Assembly (NCBI GenBank): GCA_013398055.1
Contig: VZRS01001718.1
Span: forward strand, 404,547 to 468,546
Source: Ifrita kowaldi
Lineage: Eukaryota; Chordata; Aves; Passeriformes; Cinclosomatidae
Length of the DNA: 64,000 nt
Direction: 5' to 3'
Both the position numbers and the translations under genes were made by a program. The notes below the pieces were generated by a model. It had not been told where the DNA came from, searched no databases, and saw only the letters and a program-made list of their open reading frames with translations. The first letter of the stretch is position 1, and every line of letters starts with the position of its first letter. This document shows, piece by piece, positions 56,901-64,000 of this stretch.

Positions 56901-59900
56901 ATTAGTCAAATTCATGTGAAAACCATAGCCATTTTATGCAAAATATTTTTAAAACCCCAAACAGGAAAATGCATCAAGTATTCTCTTTGTAAAGAGAATA
57001 CAGTGGAGGAGTAGAGTGGCACAGGAAAATGGCAGTGAAAAATAGCAGGATGAAAACTTAAATGAGAAGAAGCCAATATAGGAAAAGCTCATGTAACAAA
57101 GGGAGCAGAAGCCTTACATGGGAAAGAATAAAATGCAATACGAATGAAAACATCATAAAAATTCTGTCCAACAAACCTAATGCTGGAATGAGCTACAGAA
57201 CAAATATCTGATTCGCTTACATTCTAGGTGTTTCTCATGTTTCTGCTTGTAGGGCCTTCTAGTTTCACTCTCAGTCATGATGAATAATGAGATCTCAGGC
57301 TGTAACCATCTGACAATTACCAGTTCACTCAATTTTGCCATTCTCAACTTCCTACCCGATGCTGAAATGTTAGGTGAGCAGGCTATACCCTTCCCATCCT
57401 GCTCCCCAGTATACCTAAAAGCCCTTCTAGTCCCATGCCCTTTTTAGCCCCAAACCATCAACCTGACATGAAAGTGGAAAAACTCTGCAGACATCTCTGC
57501 AGGAAACATTTTCTTCTGAAGATTTCCATCTACCCCCCATCAGGTACTAGGGCCTATGCCTAAAGCATTATATTTTTGACATTTTTCTGTGAAGGTGCTG
57601 GCCATCTGGATTTTTTTCTCTTGCTGCTGAATACTGGAGTTTGTCATGAGGACAAACATTTTTCCCTTGTAATCACTGTGTCAATGAGTAGCTGGATTTT
57701 TTTTCTTACAACTCTGTGAGTAATGAATAGCAGTGAGTATGTCACAAGGGCTATCAATGTCTTGAGATGCTGAACAATTTGACATCATATGATCAGTTAT
57801 AACCGGGACAACACGAGTAACTTTCCGTTCTCAGATCCCCAATCAGTGTTGACTCAGAAAAGTTCACTGCCTGTACACTCAGGAGAGATCCTTGTCCTCT
57901 CTTCTTCTCCTGTCTAAGTGTTGGAGACTGGGTCATCAGTTTTGACATGGACCTTACCTAACAGAATTGCCTCTCCCTGGGAAATTGTTCAGTAAGTAGA
58001 TGAGGAGGCTGCTGTCATCATGAACTGCTTCAGAAGAGATCCTGTGTGAGGCATGAGAGGAAATACTGCCCTTTAAGGCCCTCTTCGGAGACCTAAATGA
58101 GTTTTCCTCCAAAATTTAATGATTTGAATGAGAGAAACATCAAAGGCAATTAAAAAACTTAAAAAGCTTTAATTAAAATTTCTATGCAGGTTCCATTCCT
58201 GGGGGAGTGCACACCGGGGTCTGCCAGGTTGTGTTATAGAAGTAGTACAGGTTTAGCTGATCCTATTCCATGGTGGGGATGTGCAGTAAGTGGGTCTTCT
58301 GAGATGCTTCCAGGTGAGTTTTCTATATTGACATCTTTAAGTGTGACAGTTTGGAGGGCGCCTCTGCAGAGAGAGAAGTCAGTGCAGATAGGGAGGGAAG
58401 GTCTTGTCTCTCTGACAGTTGCTGTGAAGCCAGTGTAATAGCGAGGAGAAAAGCTCTGAGGGACATCACAAAGAGAATTTATTCCTTGCATCCCCTTCCT
58501 CAGCCTGGCTTTAGTGCTGCCGTTCCATCTTTCCCTGTTTCCTTCAGCTCAAGTCCTACTTATGTTTTTAGTGGGATGCTTTCCCCACCAATCCTCTTTT
58601 CTTCTCCGGTGCTTCCTGGACCTTTTTATCCTCATTTCACCCCTCTTCCCTGTGGGAATACACCTTGGTGAAATTTTCTTCTTGGACTCAAGAACTACAG
58701 ACTGATTTTTACATGCTTTTTTCTGCTTAGGTGTTGAGAGCAAGTCTTCCCACTGCAGTTCAGCCCTTGGCAATATTGTTTACCAGGTTCTCTATTTCAA
58801 GAAACCTGAATTTGGTCTTATGAGAAAACTTTGATATGGTTCTGTTTCATCCCAGTTCTGTCTTCCGTGCCTCCTTCCAACAGTTTCTTTTGGGTAACTG
58901 GCATCCAGTTACCCTGATGCAGAGCTGCAGAAGAACTCTTTCTCCATAACGAATTCTGTTTCTCAATAGCACTAAAGATACCTTCTCTTTACTTCAATAA
59001 AGGGACTGATCATAGCCGGTCATTTTGCTGTATCTCAGCACAGTGCAGATTCCGATTTATTTTAGAATCATGTTCTACTGAGTTAAGCCCATTGCTTCAG
59101 CACTGTAGGACATCCAGAAATATTTTGAGAACCCAGGAAGTGCCAGACAAATGCTTGCAAAGTGCCTTCATGAAAGAGCATATTGACTTACCCAGTTTTA
59201 CTGACTTTAGTTTTTCATTTTTACTAGATTGGGCAGTTATTTTTTGTGTCCATTGGGGAGGGAAATTAATGATGGAGTAAAATATGTTTGTGTTTTTAAT
59301 TGTTTGCAAAGATTGTATTGCCTAAAGATTATTCCTTTATAAAATTAGCTTAATTTAACAGTCTTTTTCTTTTGTGGAGCATCAATTCACTACAATTTTC
59401 TAATTGGCATTTTCATACTTAAATTCTTGAAAGGGCCACAGGGTGGCAGAGTGATTAAACACTGGCAACAGTTCTGTATGTGCACACGGGCAAGAGTGGG
59501 GCGTGCCAGTGTAGCTTCTGTGGTGATTATCCCGGTGGAGCTGAGTGATGCTATCAGTTTGTAGCAGTGCCGATATCCCGCAGCAGTCGTGGCACATTGT
59601 TCATGTGCTGCGCTGCTGCCTGTGCCCCAGGGAGGTCTGTCAGCCGGAGGAACGGCTTCACTGGCGGGTGTTCCTCAGCCACGGGATGTCTCTGTGTGCC
59701 CCACAGCCTCACCTAACGAATGACAGAGTAGGATGTGGTGAAGGACAGAGACAATGCTGAAGCCTCATCAGTCTGTGAAGAGGACTCTGATTCTGTGCCT
59801 CATAGGTGCAGCTGTTTGGCATCTGTCAAACTGTTTGCCTCTGTTCCTGCCACCAGAACCACATATCCCCAGAGACATGCACACTGCATGCTTGCTTCCA

Positions 59901-62900
59901 CCACCTACCCCAAGCCCTGGCTGTGATGCTCACCCTAGGAAACAAAGAGCCAGATCCCCTAAGGCAGAGTGTGCTCCATCATGGGCAGCGTGGAAAGAAA
60001 AACACTCAATGGAATCTTGCACTGAGAAGCAGGAATAGGTAGCAGAGGACTGGTAGGATACTAAGGAGTCTTTGAGTGAATCTCAGCTGTTAGATGTTGT
60101 CTCCCAAAGAACAAAAAAACCAACCCATGCCTGAGTGTTCAAGGCTGATCATAACTCAGTGTCAAACCGCCAGTTCAAGCCACAGTGCTTTAAGTAAACA
60201 TTTTAAGTCTTGCAACCAGACATCAGAGTGCATTAACACACATGTGGTTGGTGGACAGCTTAAGAAGCTGGCTTTTACCACTGAGCTAGGTGTTGTCTTC
60301 ACACTTGAGAAGTGGTTTAGAAAGCAGTTCCTTATCAGCTCTTAGTCACACTTCCCAGCTGACTCACACCCCCCAGTCCATTAGGCTGGATACTACACAA
60401 GTCTAGAACCATGACTTGGACTAAACATACGATACAGACATAACTCTAGCTGAACAAGTTCATAATTGCTGTTTATTAAAACGAAGAATAAAATAAAGAA
60501 AAAACTGACAAACATAAAAAGAACTACTGGAAATACATATGAATTTCTTCAAAGATAAACCTGAGATTTCAGACAGGTTTACAGGTGCTTTTTGACTTGT
60601 AAATATTTTTGTGATGCTCAAAGTTAGAAATCATTGCAAAACAAATGAATACATGAAATAAGAGGAATTAGAAAATATTCCGGGTATAATAAAGTACGGG
60701 GACTTGAGTGGACAGAACAAATGGCAACGTGCATTGGGTAGTGCAAAATGCTGGTTTAACAGAGCATACTGTCAACTGGAATTATTTGGGTTACTGGTCT
60801 AATGCAAATTTCTGATCTTTTACTTTATTGTAGCTGCTTGTTTCTATAAAATATTTACCTGCTCACGAGAGCAAGCACTAAAGCAGGTACCCATCTCTTG
60901 GTCATGCCTTAGCTGTCAGTCTGCACAGGAACCTCGCTACCTCTGTCTGGCCTAGTAAGTGTTTGAATATTTAATGCAAAATAGAAAAGCTGTATAAGGA
61001 CAGGCTTAGAAAACCCCTTTCAGATTGTCTCTGCATATCTCAGGATCAAAATGCCTTTTTCTCTGCACTTCAGCTCGCTATTGTAACAACTACCAGGTCA
61101 GTGACACATGAAATATAAGAATCTAAACAGATATGAGTCTCATTCTAGTGCTGAAAAGTTGGACAGACAGTGAAAAATTCCTTTTGTTATCTCACTGTGG
61201 AGGCTTTTGCAGGAACTTGGATGCAATAATAGAAAAAGAGAAGTTTAAAACATATCCTTTTTCTTCTTTTTTTTTTTTCTGAAAACTTACTAACTTTTCC
61301 TGTGGTTTATCACAAGACTAAAATTAGCTTGGTGAGATGCATTCTCTCCTTTGAATCACACAAGCACTGATTCTTACGACCAGTTCCTAGCAGGCAACTT
61401 AAATGGTTCAAACTTAGAGCAGCAGTGAATGTAATCTGTGCACTTCCATGTATGGGAAACACTATTGTACATAGCCTGAAAAGAGGAGGGGAGACTGGAC
61501 AATACCTGGTAGTTCCTATGGTTCCCCTTCCCAGGCCTCTGGTGCTAAGGAAGTCAACCAGTTGAAACACAAAGACAAGTGAGCTCTCTTTGCAAATAAG
61601 CATGGGAATATAGGAAAAAACCTTCACACTAATTTTCCATGAGTGTTGCAAGAGCTACTTAAATAAAAGGTCAACTTAAAAGCCAAAAACCATTTTTTAT
61701 TTGTCTTTCTCAGCAAAGAGAGTGACCAAGTATTTTTAAATTTGATGTTTACATAATGCTGTCTCTTATGCAAAAGATGTTAGGAAAAAAAACCCCACAA
61801 CCATCCAACAGCTTACCTGCTAATGCCTTGTGTTCCTGAAGTGCTTCACCATCTTTTGCATCTATGTCATTTTCCTGTTTAAGAAGCTCTAGTCATCCCA
61901 GCAAAGGAAAGCCAAAGAACTTTATATGGGACTCAAAAACAAGAATATAGGAGAAATGAGAAGTATAGACATGAATACTTGTAATTCTTTCATGAGGATG
62001 TCTTGTGTTAGAATAAGCTTGCAGAAAATTGATTAGTGAGACTAAAGAATTAATTTATCAAATACCAGATTAATTTATTGAGTCAAAATGTAGGCCACAG
62101 ATACAATGGCCTTCAAAGCAGTGAAAGCAATATTCTTATTTCATTATGTAAACATCTAGTGTTTCACCACTTGAGCATTTACTAAATGAGATAAGAAAGT
62201 TTATACAACTTACTAACATGTTTTCTAAACCCAGTACTCTAATACAATGTGCCTATTCATGCATGAGGTTCCACAGAGTGTTGTGACCTTGGCAGTTCAA
62301 GTGTGCAGCCTTATACCTTACTGCATGCCAGAGAGCCTCTAGTGTCATCAAAAGTCACTGGAAGACACTTAAGCTTCCCCTCACACCTGTGATACCAACC
62401 CTCCAGCAGACCTATACAGCTTTTGTTACTCTCTTGATGTTGTGGAGGACAAGTTTTGAAGTGTCCCAGGGCTCTAGCTCAAAGATCTGTCATGCTTTTG
62501 GCTGAGGAATGCTTTACTGTTGGCTAGCTACCTTCATCTCATTTAACTACAGCCATGCTAAGGTAAAACTCTTGTATTCATATCTAAAATAGGCACCGAC
62601 TTCTAAAATTGATCCTATATCTGAAAAAAAAAATCAGTCTACTTCCTGGAGGTTATGTCAGAGGGATGCCTCTCTCTCTTGCTGTCAGGATTTCAGACTC
62701 TACACATGCTGTCCTACCACTTAGAGCAGCATCTTAGTCTTCATGTCCAATCTCCCTTGGGAGGAAGGGTCAACACAGCCTAATTTTTTGCTAGACCTTA
62801 TGTTCTATAGCAGTCTGTAGATTAAAAACAAGTTGCAAACATCCAGTCAGGTTATTTTGTGTAGCTTTTTCTTGGCTCTTGGCTGAAACGTGACCCTTCA

Positions 62901-63890
62901 AGGTTTTGTCAATTAACCTTTTTGGGTGACAGCAGGCTTGGAGTGACTGATAGCCAAGTTCCTCCTCTCACGATAACTGTAACTGTAAGAAATTTCAGTG
63001 TGAACATGTGGAACAAATTACAAATGGGATATCAGTGTGCAAAGGCCAACATGAAATTCTATAATCATTAAATAATCCAGTACAGGAATTTGCAGTGGCC
63101 TGCATTTTCCAAGTTGCAGAACTGTCCAAGGAAAGATACGGATTTCAGGCTGCAGTTCCATAAGCACCCTGTCACGATACCTTGTCACTGCATAAAGACA
63201 GCTTCTTGTCCCTCTTTTGTTCACCTCTTTTGCTCCTGTTTCAAGTTGCCAAGGCCCACTCTACCTTGGTGTCAGCGCTGGCACTCACTGCACACTGGAA
63301 CCATCTGCACAGCTCTGCTCACTAGCTCAGAAGAAAGTTCTCCACTTTCTGGTACTCTTCTGCCTGTTTAGTGAATTGAATTGCAACAAGCAGAGGTCCT
63401 CAAAGTGGGAAAACTAACATAAGACACATTGGAGATTGTGCTGCCAGAGCCTGGAAGAATAGTGTATCTCCTTTTAGCAACAGTGAATGGATGAAATCAG
63501 CTAAACCCAGGTGATAGAACCAAGGAATGGTCTGCAATGTACATTCCCTTGAAATTGTCTTTCCTTCAGTCATGTGATAAAGTGCTTGATAAAATTATTG
63601 TGTACATTCTTTGTCCTAAAGATAAGGTCAGATGAGATGGTTGTTTCAATTCCCTTTTTGTTCCCAGCTCTGTGAATCTGTACTTTGTATGTCTGCAGTA
63701 TGAGGGGAATTAGAGGGTGTTTGCAAGTATTCAGATTAAATGTCTTCCAAATTTACAGGAAGTAATCTCAAGCTGTAGTGCTTACAGTCCTAAGGTGTCC
63801 CTGTCTCTGGCCCAAATGAAATGAAGGCAGATTGTGCTTTTCTCCTTTTGCCATTCATAGACCTCTAGTGCTCTTTGAGACCCACAAAGG
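53914..63890. other. Intergenic, about 10 kb with no gene recognised
   Basis: AT-rich sequence with poly-A/T runs. I found no conserved coding exon, RNA gene or clear mobile element. The 59.5-60.0 kb part is GC-richer with overlapping frames up to 94 codons, none resembling a known protein. The neighbouring gene DEPTOR, expected on the plus strand, has no visible exon here. Confidence 0.55.
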
Positions 63891-63892
63891 TG

Positions 63893-63975
63893 CATTAAAC
63901 TCTACTGGATTCAACCAAAGGTCCATCTAGTCCTGTGTTCATCTCAGTGGCTATAAACAGATGCTTAGAACAGCA
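63893..63975. repeat. Old interspersed repeat fragment (family not certain)
   Basis: The words 'accaaaggtccatctagtcc' followed by 'tcagtggctataaacagatg' resemble an ancient interspersed repeat common in reptile and bird genomes. I cannot name the family securely. Confidence 0.45.
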
Positions 63976-64000
63976 GGGAAAGCACATATGAAATGTCACA

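Noticed and set aside
59545..60042. Cluster of plus-strand frames in a GC-richer part of the intergenic region
   Set aside because: Overlapping frames in different phases with no family similarity and no splice-linked partner.
1..64000. CRISPR arrays, operons, bacterial or phage systems
   Set aside because: Exon-intron structure, CpG islands and CR1/LTR repeats show vertebrate nuclear DNA; no regularly spaced repeat array is present.

Overview
This window comes from a vertebrate nuclear genome, almost certainly a bird. Genes are broken into short exons separated by AT-rich introns, promoters are CpG islands, and the interspersed repeats are CR1 LINE fragments (several ending in the avian CR1 3' tail seen as 'catagaatcatag' on the reverse strand) plus avian-type LTR elements. 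Exact species cannot be told. Runs and single Ns show it is a draft scaffold.

Two protein-coding genes were recognised, both on the minus strand and in the order found in other vertebrates. TAF2 (TFIID subunit) occupies 1..32722; 17 coding exons were placed, giving the first 741 residues, and the rest lies beyond the left edge. DSCC1 (Ctf18-RFC clamp-loader subunit for sister chromatid cohesion) occupies 35473..49704, with nine coding exons that join in frame to a 389-residue protein. A CpG island at about 32980-33650 lies between them and should be the TAF2 promoter; a second GC-rich island (49515-49823) covers DSCC1 exon 1. From about 50.4 kb to 64 kb no gene was recognised. DEPTOR, the expected next gene on the plus strand, is not seen.

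Mobile elements: an LTR retrovirus-like element (22876-25867) with a 5-bp target duplication lies in TAF2 intron 3, and it carries decayed RNase H and integrase remnants. A second LTR-like segment ends at 53913. CR1 fragments lie at about 20.2, 27.7, 28.7, 29.0, 38.7, 47.9, 48.5 and 49.8 kb.

The most useful observations are: (a) TAF2 intron 12 has a full U12-type (minor spliceosome) donor and a well-placed branch-site candidate; (b) TAF2 intron 1 only keeps the reading frame and the conserved residues if spliced as an AT-AC intron; (c) 341 bp of CR1 is repeated on both sides of the DSCC1 exon 1 contig, which points to an assembly error, and two similar N-bounded inserts lie in the LTR element; (d) a direct repeat of about 130 bp flanks DSCC1 exon 4. 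No novel multi-gene system was found. The window reads as ordinary avian genic DNA with some interesting splicing and assembly features.
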